In this document: positions 24,051 to 32,971 of the stretch, in pieces
Layout of the letters: every line of letters begins with the position of its first letter
How positions within the stretch are numbered: the first letter of the stretch is position 1
Origin: DASXKD01 sp963734725
Lineage (GTDB): Bacteria; Actinomycetota; Actinomycetes; Streptosporangiales; Streptosporangiaceae
Assembly: GCA_963734725.1 (NCBI GenBank)
Contig: CAVTIX010000011.1
Location: 1 to 64,000, forward strand
Length of the DNA: 64,000 bases
Direction of reading: 5' to 3'
Made by a program: the position numbers and the translations under genes
Notes under the pieces: model-generated
Told to the model about the DNA's origin: nothing
Seen by the model: only the letters and a program-made list of their open reading frames with translations
The model's database searches: none

Positions 24051-24130
24051 GACATAAGTGTCAGCGTCAACTGGCGCGGTATCCCATGCCATGACATGGG
24101 CGTCAGCTTTGAGTGACATAAGCGTCAGCT
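24051..24130. repeat. Three copies of TGACATRRGYGTCAGC
   Basis: Copies at 24051-24066, 24093-24108 and 24115-24130, spaced 42 and 22 bases, about four and two helical turns. Each has TGAC…GTCA symmetry. Multiple short repeats at one spot recall transposase-binding repeats at IS21-type ends, or a cooperative operator array. Confidence 0.65.
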
Positions 24131-24499
24131 TCGCTGGGGGTGCCGCGCAAGGCGGTCGCATGATGCCGCCCGGAGCGCGCCGGAAGGAATTCCGGGCCAT
24201 CCGGGAGCACGCCACGACGGGCGGATTCCTGCCTATTAGGCCGCCCGCCGGACCCGGTTCCCCCATTCCGCGTCACTCGCGGCCGCGACGGCCTCTGCCT
24301 GCGCTTCCACCCGGCAACCCGGCTCAAGGCCGGGCAGCGCGAAGCACGTACTCCAAAATTTCATGCACGCTCAGGAAATGGCTCGGTAAAGACGGGCCGG
24401 GTCCCGCCGTTTCCCGATGGCGGGCTTGCGTGAGGCTTCCCTGAGTAATGTAAGGATCTTTGCCGGGCCGGTGCGGCGCGGGTGCCACGGGAGTTCTGC
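24131..24499. other. Intergenic region upstream of hopanoid cluster, no gene recognised
   Basis: No convincing coding frame. CCCGCC (24403-24408) and GGCGGG (24419-24424) form a short hairpin without a T-run. The DNA becomes more AT-rich near 24520-24560, consistent with a promoter for the following genes. Confidence 0.4.
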
Positions 24500-24527
24500 G
24501 ACATCGGTGTCACATGACGCCGATGTC
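24500..24527. promoter_or_regulatory. 28-bp palindrome upstream of hpnC
   Basis: Left arm GACATCGGTGTCA, two-base centre CA, right arm TGACGCCGATGTC: 13-bp arms with a single mismatch. It lies about 40-70 bases before the candidate hpnC GTG at 24569 and just upstream of the AT-rich TTAACTAT. A strong candidate operator for the hopanoid operon. Confidence 0.6.
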
Positions 24528-24568
24528 ATTGTTTGCATTAGCCGGTTAACTATGAAGGAATTGGGGGC

Positions 24569-25471
24569 GTGACCCGGGATGCGATGCGATCGGACGATGC
24601 CAGCGCCGCCGGGGCAGTCAGCGAGCCGGCCAGGGTGATCACCTCCCAGGCGGCGCAAAGGCCGTGACCGAGAACTTTCCAGTCGCGCTCCGCCTGCTGC
24701 CAAGGCGCCATCGGCAGCACCTGGCTGCCGTCTACGGCTTCGCCCGGTCGGCCGACGACATGGGGGACGAGGCCCCGCCGGGTGAGCGGTTGCGGCTGCT
24801 GGACGAACTCGAGGCGGATCTGTCCCGGCTGTATGCCGGCCCAGGCGGCGACGTCCCCAGGCTGGAGGTGATCCAGGCGCTCGCACCCGCCGTCGCGGAG
24901 TGCGCCATCCCGGCCCAGCCCTTTCGCGACCTGATCCAGGCCAACCGCCACGACCAGCACGTCACCCGCTACCAGACCTTCGATGAGCTGCTGGCCTACT
25001 GCCGGCTGTCCGCCAACCCCGTCGGCCGCATCGTGCTGCACGTCTTCGGCGCGGCTGCCCCGCACCGGGAACGGCTCTCCGACCTGGTATGCACCGCCCT
25101 GCAACTGGCCGAGCACTGGCAGGACGTCGCCGAGGACCTGCCGGGCCGGCCGCATCTACCTGCCTGGCAAGGACCTTGCCGCGTACGGCGTCACCCAGGC
25201 CGACCTGGCCGAGCCGTCCGCGTCGCCGCAGGTGCGCGCGCTGATGGCGTTCGAGGTCCGCCGGGCCGGCGACCTGCTCGACGCGGGGGCGCCGATCGTC
25301 GGCACCCTGCGCGGGTTCGCCCGGGCGGCGGTGGCCGGGTACGTGGCGGGCGGACGGGCCGCCTTGGCCGCGATCAAGGCCAGCGGCTGCGACGTGCTCG
25401 CTGCCACGCCGCGCCCGCGCAAGCCCCGGGTCGCGGCAGAACTCCTCCGTGCCTACGTGATGGGGAGGTGA
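24569..25471 (+). pseudogene. hpnC: Squalene/hydroxysqualene synthase HpnC, frameshifted
   Basis: Converts presqualene diphosphate toward squalene as hydroxysqualene synthase in the HpnCDE route. The core ENFPVALRLLPRRHRQHLAAVYGFARSADDMGDEAPP through LAEHWQDVAEDL is read in the frame of 24664. The rest (AGRIYLPGKDLAAYGV to LLRAYVMGR) is one frame away, joined by removing one G at about 25141-25146. A GTG at 24569 with AAGGA upstream opens a plausible N-terminus (VTRDAMRSDDAS…ITSQAAQ) in the same frame as the 3' part. This suggests a second, compensating indel near 24655, or a later start at the GTG at 24664. Aspartate-rich motifs SADDMGDE and WQDVAED are intact. Confidence 0.78.
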
Positions 25472-25472
25472 G

Positions 25473-26390
25473 GTGGCCACCGACGTCCGCGCCGCCTACC
25501 GGCGCTGCGAAGAGATCACCTGGTCCCAGGCCAGGAACTTCTCCTACGGCATCCGGCTGCTGCCGCCGGCCAAACGGCATGCGCTGGCCGCCGTCTACGC
25601 CTTCGCCCGCCGGATCGACGACATCGGGGACGGCACGCTGCCGCCCGCGGAGAAGCTGGCCGCGCTGGAGGGGGCCCGGGCCGGACTGTCCGCCCTCATC
25701 GCCGGGCTGGCCGACGACAGCGACCAGGTGCTGATGGCGCTGGCCGACGCGGCTACCCGGTTCGACATCCCCTTGGCCGCGTTCGGCGAGCTGATCGACG
25801 GCTGCGCCGACGACGTGCGCGGGGTCACCTATGTCACCTTCGATGACCTGCTGCACTACTGCCGGTGCGTGGCGGGCGCCATCGGGCGGCTCTCGCTCGG
25901 GGTGTTCGGGACCAGCGACCCGGACACCGCGGCGCCACTGGCCGACTCGCTCGGCGTCGCGCTGCAACTCACCAACATCCTGCGCGACATCCGCGAGGAC
26001 TACGCCATCGGCCGGGTCTACCTGCCCGCCGAGGATCTCGCGCGGTTCGGCTGCGTCCTGGACGCCGACCCCGCCACCCATCCCGGCCAGCGCGAACTCA
26101 CGGCGCTCGTGGAGTTCGAGGCGGACCGCGCGCGCTCCTGGTACGCCACGGGGCTGACGCTGATGCCGCTGCTCGACCGGCGCAGCGCCGCCTCCGCCGG
26201 GGCGATGGCCGGCATCTACTTCCGGTTGCTTGAGCACATCGCCGCCAGCCCGGCCGCGGTGCTCACCCGCCGGGTCTCCCTGTCCACGCGAGAGAAAGCC
26301 GGTGTGGCGGTCAAATCGCTGGCCGCGGCGGCGCTGCGCCCGCCCGGCCGGCCGCGCCCACCCGCCACGGCGCCGGGAGCGGCCCGGTGA
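25473..26390 (+). CDS. hpnD: Presqualene diphosphate synthase HpnD
   Basis: Condenses two farnesyl diphosphates to presqualene diphosphate. 305 residues; GTG at 25473, one base after the hpnC stop, with GGGGAGG close upstream. Squalene/phytoene synthase fold with both aspartate-rich motifs (RRIDDIGDG; NILRDIREDYAIGRVYLP) and the YCRCVAGAIGRLSLGVFG helix. FSYGIRLLPPAKRHALAAVYAFAR is the family N-terminus. The C-terminal 25 residues are Pro-rich. GTGA overlap with hpnE. Confidence 0.93.
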   Translation: MATDVRAAYRRCEEITWSQARNFSYGIRLLPPAKRHALAAVYAFARRIDDIGDGTLPPAEKLAALEGARAGLSALIAGLADDSDQVLMALADAATRFDIPLAAFGELIDGCADDVRGVTYVTFDDLLHYCRCVAGAIGRLSLGVFGTSDPDTAAPLADSLGVALQLTNILRDIREDYAIGRVYLPAEDLARFGCVLDADPATHPGQRELTALVEFEADRARSWYATGLTLMPLLDRRSAASAGAMAGIYFRLLEHIAASPAAVLTRRVSLSTREKAGVAVKSLAAAALRPPGRPRPPATAPGAAR

Positions 26391-27859
26391 CCGCAACTAC
26401 ACAAGCCCACGCGCACGTCGCGGTGGTGGGCGGCGGGCTTGCGGGCATCACCGCAGCTATCGCGCTCGCCGAGACCGGCGCCCGGGTCACGCTGCTCGAA
26501 TCTCGGCCTCGGCTGGGCGGCGCCACCTCCTCGTTCAGCCGTGGCGGTCTCACCGTCGACAACGGGCAGCACGTGTTCCTGCGCTGCTGCACCGCCTACC
26601 GTGGCCTGCTAGCCCGGCTCGGCATGACCGGCTCTGTCGCCTTGCAGGACCGGTTCGATGTCACCGTGTTGCGCCCCGGCGGCCGCGCCAGACTGCGCCG
26701 CACCGCGCTCCCCGGGCCGCTGCACATGGGCCAGGCACTGGCCGGTTACCGGCACCTTTCTTATGCCGAACGATTGCTCGTGGCGCCCGCCGCCCTCGCC
26801 ATGACCCGGCTCGACCCGGCCAGCCCGGAGCTGGACTCCCAGCGCCTCGGTGACTGGCTGGCCGCCCACTGGCAGGGCGAACATGCCCGGCGAGCGCTAT
26901 GGGACCTGTTCACGGTGTCCGCGCTCAACGTGCCCGGCGATGACGCGAACCTCGCGCTGGCCGCCACCGTGGTGAAGACCGCGCTGCTGTCGGCCAGGGA
27001 CGCGGCGGACATCGGCATCCCCATCGTGCCCCTGGGCGACCTGCACGGGCAGGCTGCCGCCAGGCTGCTCGGCCGGCTCGGCGCCCGGGTGCGGCTCGGC
27101 GCGAAGGCCGCGGCGGTGGAGGCGCTGCCCTCGGGTGGCTTCGTGATCCGCCTGGCCAACCGGGGCACGGAGGGGTCGAGCGGCGGCGAGGTGATCACGG
27201 CCGACGGCGTGGTCCTTGCCGTCCCGCCGGAGACGGCGGGCTTGCTGCTGCCGCCCGCGGCAGGCCACGGCGGCGTCACACCGCCCGGGCCCGGGCCCGG
27301 GCAGTGGCTCCAGATCGCCACCTCGCCGATCGTCAACGTGCACGTGATCTACGACCGGCGGGTGACCAGGCTGCCGTTCGTGGCGGCGGTGGACTCGCCG
27401 GTGCAGTGGGTGTTCGACCGGACCGGGCCGTCGGGCCTGCGCGAAGGGCAGTACCTGGCGATCTCGCTGTCGGCGGCGGACGCCCACGTCGACGTCCCGG
27501 CCGCGCGACTGCGGGAGCGATTCCTGCCCGCGCTGGCCGAACTGTTCCCTGCGGCGGCGCAGGCGCGGGTGGTCGATTGTTTCATTACCAGGGAGCGCCG
27601 GGCGACGATGCGCCAGGTTCCCGGGATGGGGCGGCTGCGGCCGGGCGCCGCGACCGCCGTGCCGGGCCTGGTGCTGGCGGGCGCCTGGACCGATACCGGA
27701 TGGCCGGACACGATGGAGGGCGCCGTGCGGAGCGGACTGAACGCGACGCGGGAACTGCGCCGGAGCCTGAGCAGCCCGGCGCTGAGCTGGGCAGCCGGCC
27801 GGTCAGCGGCCGCTGGATCCCCGGCGGTCGGCAGCGGCAGCACCGGGGGGCTGGCATGA
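26387..27859 (+). CDS. hpnE: Hydroxysqualene dehydroxylase HpnE
   Basis: FAD-dependent amine-oxidase/desaturase-fold enzyme that reduces hydroxysqualene to squalene. 490 residues. The dinucleotide-binding motif VAVVGGGLAGITAAIAL begins at residue 12, followed by LLESRPRLGGATSSF and DNGQHVFLRCC, the HpnE-specific active-site region. The C-terminal FAD signature AGAWTDTGWPDTMEGAVRSG is present. The last 35 residues are Ser/Gly/Ala-rich. Starts at the GTG overlapping the hpnD stop. Confidence 0.92.
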   Translation: MTATTQAHAHVAVVGGGLAGITAAIALAETGARVTLLESRPRLGGATSSFSRGGLTVDNGQHVFLRCCTAYRGLLARLGMTGSVALQDRFDVTVLRPGGRARLRRTALPGPLHMGQALAGYRHLSYAERLLVAPAALAMTRLDPASPELDSQRLGDWLAAHWQGEHARRALWDLFTVSALNVPGDDANLALAATVVKTALLSARDAADIGIPIVPLGDLHGQAAARLLGRLGARVRLGAKAAAVEALPSGGFVIRLANRGTEGSSGGEVITADGVVLAVPPETAGLLLPPAAGHGGVTPPGPGPGQWLQIATSPIVNVHVIYDRRVTRLPFVAAVDSPVQWVFDRTGPSGLREGQYLAISLSAADAHVDVPAARLRERFLPALAELFPAAAQARVVDCFITRERRATMRQVPGMGRLRPGAATAVPGLVLAGAWTDTGWPDTMEGAVRSGLNATRELRRSLSSPALSWAAGRSAAAGSPAVGSGSTGGLA

Positions 27860-28004
27860 GACATCCACTGTTGTCAACCACAGATCGCGTCACGCCGCAG
27901 CTGCCGGGCCGAACGCCGCGTCGCTCCGCGCTGCGGCCCCCGGCGGCGAGACTCTGCTGCCCCCGGGGCCAGCCCCGGACCCCCGTGCCTCCCGCACCAC
28001 GAAT

Positions 28005-28076
28005 TTGCGCGCCTCCGGCACGACCAAGCGCGCTGCTCGCGTGCGCGCCTCCGGCACGACGTCCCGCGAGGGAGGC
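28005..28076. repeat. Leader repeat copy A, before the polyprenyl synthase gene
   Basis: 72 bp, nearly identical to 31382-31453 (about five differences). It contains TGCGCGCCTCCGGCACGAC twice (28006-28024, 28042-28060), 36 bases apart, and ends with GAGGGAGGC, which includes the Shine-Dalgarno of the next gene. GCCTCC at 28047-28052 can pair with GGAGGC at the end. Confidence 0.8.
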
Positions 28077-28082
28077 CATGAT

Positions 28083-29195
28083 ATGACCGCCGTGATGCCC
28101 GCGGGCGTGGCGACCGCGCGGGACCTGGTAGGCCCGGCCATGGCCGCCGCCGTGGCCCGGCTCAGCCCCGAAGTGCGCACGGTCGCCGCCTACCATCTGG
28201 GCCTGGCCGGGCTGAACGGGCAGGTACCGGAGCACGCCCGGCCCGCCGGAGACGGTACGGCGGTCACCGTGCCGCGACCGGCCGATGGCCGGGCAGCAGG
28301 CCGGTCCCCGGCGCCGGGCGCCAAGCCGGGCGGCTCGGGCAAGGCGCTCCGCCCGGCGCTGGCCCTGCTGTCCGCCCGCGCCGCCTTGGCCGCGCCGGAA
28401 CGCGGGGTCCCCGCAGGGGTCGCCGTGGAACTGGTGCACAACTTCTCGCTGCTGCACGACGACATCATGGACGGCGACACCGAGCGCCGGCACCGGCCGA
28501 CCGCCTGGACGGTCTACGGGGTCGGCGCGGCGATCCTGGCCGGGGATGCGATGCTGGCCCTCGCCCAGGACATCCTGCTCGAAGACAAGGCGCCGCAGAG
28601 CCTGTGGGCGGCCCGCTGCCTGTCCGCGGCGGTGCACCGGCTTATCGCCGGGCAGGGCGCAGACCTGGCGTTCGAGCGGCGTGATGACGTCACCCTGGCC
28701 GAATGCCAGGAGATGGCCGGGGACAAGACCGCGGCGCTGATGGCCTGCGCCTGCAGCATCGGCGCGATCCACGTCGGCGCGCCGCCGGCCATAGCGATGG
28801 GGCTGGCCGGGTTCGGCGCGCATGCCGGGCTCGCCTTCCAGCTCACCGACGACCTGCTGGGCATCTGGGGCAGCCCGGCGGTGACCGGCAAGCCGGTGCG
28901 CTCGGACCTGCGGGCGCGGAAGAAGTCGCTGCCGGTGGTGGCCGCGCTGCAGGCCGGCACGCCAGCCGCCGCGGAACTGTCCGCGCTGCTGCGCCAGGAG
29001 GACCGGCTCAGCGAGGAGGACCTGGCGCGCGCCGCCGGTCTGGTCGAGGAGGCCGGCGGCAAGCAGTGGACCGAGGACGAGGCTGCGGCGCAACTCGCGG
29101 CCGCACACCAGTGCCTGGCGGAGACGCCGATGCCGGACGACGTGCGGGCCGAGTTCGCCGGGATCGCCGAGTTCATCACCACGCGGCAGTGGTGA
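28083..29195 (+). CDS. Polyprenyl (farnesyl-type) diphosphate synthase
   Basis: Trans-prenyltransferase that extends allylic diphosphates with isopentenyl diphosphate; in this cluster it most likely supplies farnesyl diphosphate for squalene. 370 residues from the ATG at 28083. First aspartate-rich motif LLHDDIMDGD, preceded by KALRPALALLSARAAL; second motif FQLTDDLLGIWG with the actinobacterial DDLLG form; RARKKSLPVVAAL follows. An insert of about 40 Gly/Pro/Arg-rich residues precedes the first helix bundle. The frame is open upstream through the leader repeat to a TTG at 28005, but GGGAGG favours 28083. Confidence 0.88.
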   Translation: MTAVMPAGVATARDLVGPAMAAAVARLSPEVRTVAAYHLGLAGLNGQVPEHARPAGDGTAVTVPRPADGRAAGRSPAPGAKPGGSGKALRPALALLSARAALAAPERGVPAGVAVELVHNFSLLHDDIMDGDTERRHRPTAWTVYGVGAAILAGDAMLALAQDILLEDKAPQSLWAARCLSAAVHRLIAGQGADLAFERRDDVTLAECQEMAGDKTAALMACACSIGAIHVGAPPAIAMGLAGFGAHAGLAFQLTDDLLGIWGSPAVTGKPVRSDLRARKKSLPVVAALQAGTPAAAELSALLRQEDRLSEEDLARAAGLVEEAGGKQWTEDEAAAQLAAAHQCLAETPMPDDVRAEFAGIAEFITTRQW

Positions 29196-29209
29196 GGGAT
29201 AGGGCGCCG

Positions 29210-31233
29210 ATGACAGTCACGCACCCGCGGCTGCTTGGCCGCTCCGCCGCCGGCCGGCCGCGGCGGCGCTCGCCCGGGCCCGCGACCACCTGCTCGGCCT
29301 GCAGCACGACCAGGGCTGGTGGCAGGGCGAGCTGGAGACCAACGTCACCATGGACGCCGAAGACCTGCTGTTGCGGGAGTTCCTCGGTGTCCGGACCCCG
29401 GAGCAGACGCAGGCCGCGGCCCGATGGATCGCGTCCCAGCAGCGTGACGACGGCACGTGGGCGAACTTCTACGGCGGGCCCGGCGACCTGTCCACCACGG
29501 TGGAGGCCTACGTCGCGCTGCGGCTGGCCGGGCACGAGCCGCAGGCGCCACAAATGGCCCGGGCCGCGGCGTGGATCCGCGACCAGGGCGGGATCCCGGC
29601 TGCCCGGGTGTTCACCCGGATCTGGCTCGCCCTGTTCGGCCAGTGGTCGTGGGACGACCTGCCGGTGATGCCGCCGGAGCTGATCTACCTGCCCGCGTGG
29701 TTCCCGTTCAACATCTACGACTGGGGCTGCTGGGCCCGGCAGACCATAGTCCCGCTCACCGTCGTGGGGTCGCTCCGGCCAGCCACGCCGCTTCCGTTTG
29801 GCCTGAAAGAACTGTGGCCCGAGGGCGACCCGGGTAGCGCCGTCAGCGCACCGGGGGGTTCCGGGCCGTGGGGCCCGGGGGCTGGCCCCCGGGGAGGCGG
29901 AGTGCCCCCGCGGGCTGGCGGGGCGGCGGTGGGCCGGCGTGACCGGCCTAGGGACCCGCGCTGGGCCGCGGTGTTCGGCGGCCTTGACCGGGTGCTGCAC
30001 CGCTACGAGCGGCACGCGCACCGGGCCGCGCCGGTGCGGGCGGTGCGCCGCGCGGCGATCCGCCGGTGCCTGGAATGGATCGTGGCCCGGCAGGAGGCCG
30101 ACGGATGCTGGGGCGGGATCCAGCCGCCATGGGTGTACTCGCTGATCGCGCTGCGGCTGCTCGGCTATGGGCTCGACCACCCGGTGATGCGCCGCGGCCT
30201 GGCCGGCCTGGACCGGTTCACGATCACCGAGGACACCCCGGACGGGCCGGTGCGCCGGATGGAGGCCTGCCAGTCGCCGGTTTGGGACACCGTGCTCGCG
30301 ATGATCGCGCTCGCCGACGCGGGCCTGCCCGCCGACCATCCCGCGCTGGTCAAGGCGGCCGACTGGATGGTCGCCGAGGAGATCACCGGGCCGGGGGACT
30401 GGCAGGTGCGCAGGCCCGCGCTGTCACCCGGTGGCTGGGCGTTCGAGTTCGACAACGACAACTACCCCGACATCGACGACACCGCAGAGGCCGTCCTCGC
30501 GCTGCGCCGGGTCCGGGCCACGGCCGACCCGGCGCGGAAGGCCGCCATCAGCCGCGGGCTGGCCTGGATCACCGGCATGGCGTCGGCGGATGGCGGCTGG
30601 GCCGCATTCGACGCCGACAACACCTCCGGAATGGTGGCCAAGCTGCCGTTCTGCGACTTCGGCGCGGTGACCGACCCCCCGTCCGCGGACGTCACCGCGC
30701 ACGTGGTGGAGGCGCTCGCGGCTGCGGGCCAGGCGGGCAGCCGCGCCGCCCGGCGCGGGGTGGTCTGGCTGCTGCGGGCACAGGAGGCCGACGGCTCGTG
30801 GTTCGGCCGGTGGGGCGCGAACTACGTATACGGCACCGGCGCGGTGGTGCCCGCGCTGATCGCCGCCGGGGTGCAGCCGGGCAAGCCGGTCATCCGCCGC
30901 GCGGTGGCCTGGCTGGAGGACCACCAGAACGCCGACGGCGGCTGGGGCGAGGACATGCGCTCCTACGACGACCCGTCGCTGGCGGGCCGCGGCGCGTCCA
31001 CCGCCTCGCAGACCGCGTGGGCGTTGCTGGCGCTGCTCGCGGCCGGCGGCGCTGGGCAGGCCGTGGACGCCGGGGTGCGGTGGCTTGCCGAGCACCAGCG
31101 CAGCGACGGGACCTGGGACGAGCCCCAGTTCACCGGAACCGGCTTCCCGCGCGACTTCTACCTGAACTACCACCTGTACCGGCTCGTGTTCCCGGTCAGC
31201 GCCCTCGGCCGGTACCTGGCGCGGACGTCATGA
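29210..31233 (+). CDS. shc: Squalene-hopene cyclase, N-terminus frameshifted
   Basis: Cyclises squalene to hopene at the membrane. The catalytic DXDD is DIDD in NYPDIDDTAEAVLAL (codons 30469-30480). Several QW repeats are clear (DGTWANFYGGPGDLS; DGGWAAFDADN; DGSWFGRWG; DGGWGEDM; DGTWDEPQF). The conserved LQHDQGWWQGELETNVT lies upstream of the first in-frame ATG (29350). No start exists in that frame after the stop at 29200, while the ATG at 29210 is one frame away. A one-base indel in the GC run about 29250-29275 therefore interrupts the N-terminus. A Gly/Pro-rich insert of about 40 residues follows PFGLKELWPEGDP. Confidence 0.88.
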
Positions 31234-31302
31234 GAAATCGTCTGTCAAGTTCCGGCAGCTACGGGCCGCGGGCGCCGGGCCGAAGGCCGCACAGCGCCAG
31301 CT

Positions 31303-31321
31303 TGCGCGCCTACGGCACGAC
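31303..31321. repeat. Extra copy of the leader repeat core
   Basis: TGCGCGCCTACGGCACGAC, one base different from the four exact copies in the two leaders, 80 bases upstream of leader copy B. Confidence 0.7.
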
Positions 31322-31381
31322 GCAGCCCCAGGCGCAGGCCCGGCGTCCCGGCGGCGAGGACCGGCCTCTCGCGCTGTCAGC

Positions 31382-31453
31382 TTGCGCGCCTCCGGCACGA
31401 CCAAGCGCGCTGCCGGCCTGCGCGCCTCCGGCACGACGTCCCGCGAGGGAGGC
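31382..31453. repeat. Leader repeat copy B, before hpnG-ispH
   Basis: 72 bp matching 28005-28076, with the 19-base core at 31383-31401 and 31419-31437 (again 36 apart). It ends in GAGGGAGGC, whose GGAGG is the Shine-Dalgarno for the ATG at 31460 and can pair with GCCTCC inside the repeat. Confidence 0.8.
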
Positions 31454-31459
31454 AGGCAA

Positions 31460-32971
31460 ATGAGCGCCTTGCTGGTGTGCTCCCCGCTGCGGCTCGAGGC
31501 CCGGGCGGTGCGGCGCGGCCTGCCCGGCCCGGGCAGCGGCAGCGTCCGGGTGACCGGCTATGGCCAGGCCCGCTCCCGGCGGCAGGCGCAGGCCCTGGCC
31601 GCCGCCGACTTCACCGCGCTGGCCATCGCCGGGGTCGGCGGCGGCCTGACCGATGACCTTTCCCCCGGTGACCTGGTCGTGGGCACCGAGGTCAGCGACG
31701 GGCAGCACGCCACCCGGTGCGCCGCGGCGCCGCTGCTGGCCGGGGAGTTGCGCCGGGCCGGGCTGACCGCCCGGACCGGGCCCGTGGTCACCGTGGACCG
31801 CCTGGCCCTGGGCGCCGCCGCGCGGCAGCGGCTGGCGGCCGGCGGGGCGCTGGCAGTTCACTTGGAGTCCGCGCCGCTGGCCACGGCCGCGGGGGACCGG
31901 CCGGTCGCGGTGCTCCGCGCGGTGTCGGACACCCCGGCGCGGCCGCTGCTGCGCCCCGGGATCGTGACCGGCGGGCTGGCGGCGCTGCGCTCCCTTCGTG
32001 CGGCCAGCCCGGCGCTGGCCCGGTGGGCCGCCGCCGCCGGGCCCCGCCGGGTGCTGCTGGCCGGGCCGAGGTCGTTCTGCGCCGGGGTGGAACGGGCCAT
32101 CGAGATCGTCGAGAAGGTGCTCGACCAGCGCGGGGCCCCGGTCTACGTGCGCAAGCAGATCGTGCACAACACGCACGTCGTGGCCGACCTGGAACGTCGC
32201 GGCGCGGTGTTCGTGGACGAGCTTTCCGAGGTCCCCGACGGGGCGTGCGTGGTGTTCTCCGCGCACGGAGTGTCCCCGGCCGTCCGCGCGGAGGCGGATC
32301 GGCGCGGCCTGGAGGCCATCGACGCGACGTGCCCGCTGGTGGCCAAGGTGCACGCGGAGGCGCGCCGGTTCGCTGCCGACGGCTACCTGGTGGCGCTCAT
32401 CGGGCACGCCGGGCACGAGGAGGTCGAGGGCACGCTGGGCGAGGCGCCGGAGGCGATGGCCCTGGTGGAGACCGCCGCCGATGTTGCCAGGCTGCGCCCG
32501 GCGGACTCGGGCAAGGTGGCCTACCTGATGCAGACCACGCTGGCCATGGACGAGGCCGCCGACGTCGTCACCGCGCTCACCGAGCGGTTCCCCGCGGCCC
32601 GGGCGCCGGGCAGCGACGACATCTGTTACGCCACGACCAACCGGCAGCGGGCGATCCGGGCCGTGGCCGCCAACTCCGATCTGGTGCTGGTCGCCGGGTC
32701 GGCCAACTCCTCCAACTCGGTGCGGCTGGTGGAGACGGCCGAGCGGGCCGGCGCCCCGGCGCACCTCATCGACGGGCCGTCGGATATCCAGCTCGACTGG
32801 CTGGCCGGCGTGTCCACGATCGGCCTGACCGCGGGCGCGTCGGCGCCCCCGGCCGTGGTCGAGGACATCATCACCGCGCTGTCCGGCCTCGGCCAGGTCG
32901 AGGTCACCGAGCGCGTCATCACTACCGAGAACATCCGGTTCAGCCTGCCCAAGGAGGTCCGGGCAAAATGA
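31460..32971 (+). CDS. ispH: Fusion of adenosylhopane phosphorylase-like domain (HpnG) and IspH
   Basis: 503 residues. Residues about 1-190 are a nucleoside phosphorylase/MTA-SAH nucleosidase-like domain (LAIAGVGGGLTDDLSPGDLVVG; VSDTPARPLLRP) of the HpnG type, which acts on adenosylhopane. Residues about 195-503 are 4-hydroxy-3-methylbutenyl diphosphate reductase, with the three [4Fe-4S] cysteines C207 (FCAGVERA), C291 (DATCPLV) and C389 (CYATTNRQ) at the spacing of E. coli IspH, plus HGVSP, GHAGHEEVEG and GSANSSNS. It links the last MEP-pathway step to hopanoid side-chain formation. ATG at 31460 after GGGAGG; TGA overlaps the hpnH ATG. Confidence 0.9.
   Translation: MSALLVCSPLRLEARAVRRGLPGPGSGSVRVTGYGQARSRRQAQALAAADFTALAIAGVGGGLTDDLSPGDLVVGTEVSDGQHATRCAAAPLLAGELRRAGLTARTGPVVTVDRLALGAAARQRLAAGGALAVHLESAPLATAAGDRPVAVLRAVSDTPARPLLRPGIVTGGLAALRSLRAASPALARWAAAAGPRRVLLAGPRSFCAGVERAIEIVEKVLDQRGAPVYVRKQIVHNTHVVADLERRGAVFVDELSEVPDGACVVFSAHGVSPAVRAEADRRGLEAIDATCPLVAKVHAEARRFAADGYLVALIGHAGHEEVEGTLGEAPEAMALVETAADVARLRPADSGKVAYLMQTTLAMDEAADVVTALTERFPAARAPGSDDICYATTNRQRAIRAVAANSDLVLVAGSANSSNSVRLVETAERAGAPAHLIDGPSDIQLDWLAGVSTIGLTAGASAPPAVVEDIITALSGLGQVEVTERVITTENIRFSLPKEVRAK

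Noticed and set aside
28005..28082. N-terminal extension of the polyprenyl synthase from TTG (RASGTT repeats)
   Set aside because: Possible, but GGGAGG sits just before the ATG at 28083 and the extension is encoded by a repeat found elsewhere upstream of another gene.
27585..29108. 507-codon minus-strand frame opposite hpnE and the polyprenyl synthase
   Set aside because: Antisense shadow; covers the conserved prenyltransferase motifs on the other strand.
28005..31453. CRISPR-like array from the repeated 19-base cores
   Set aside because: Only two units per site, 36-base period with near-identical spacers, no cas genes.
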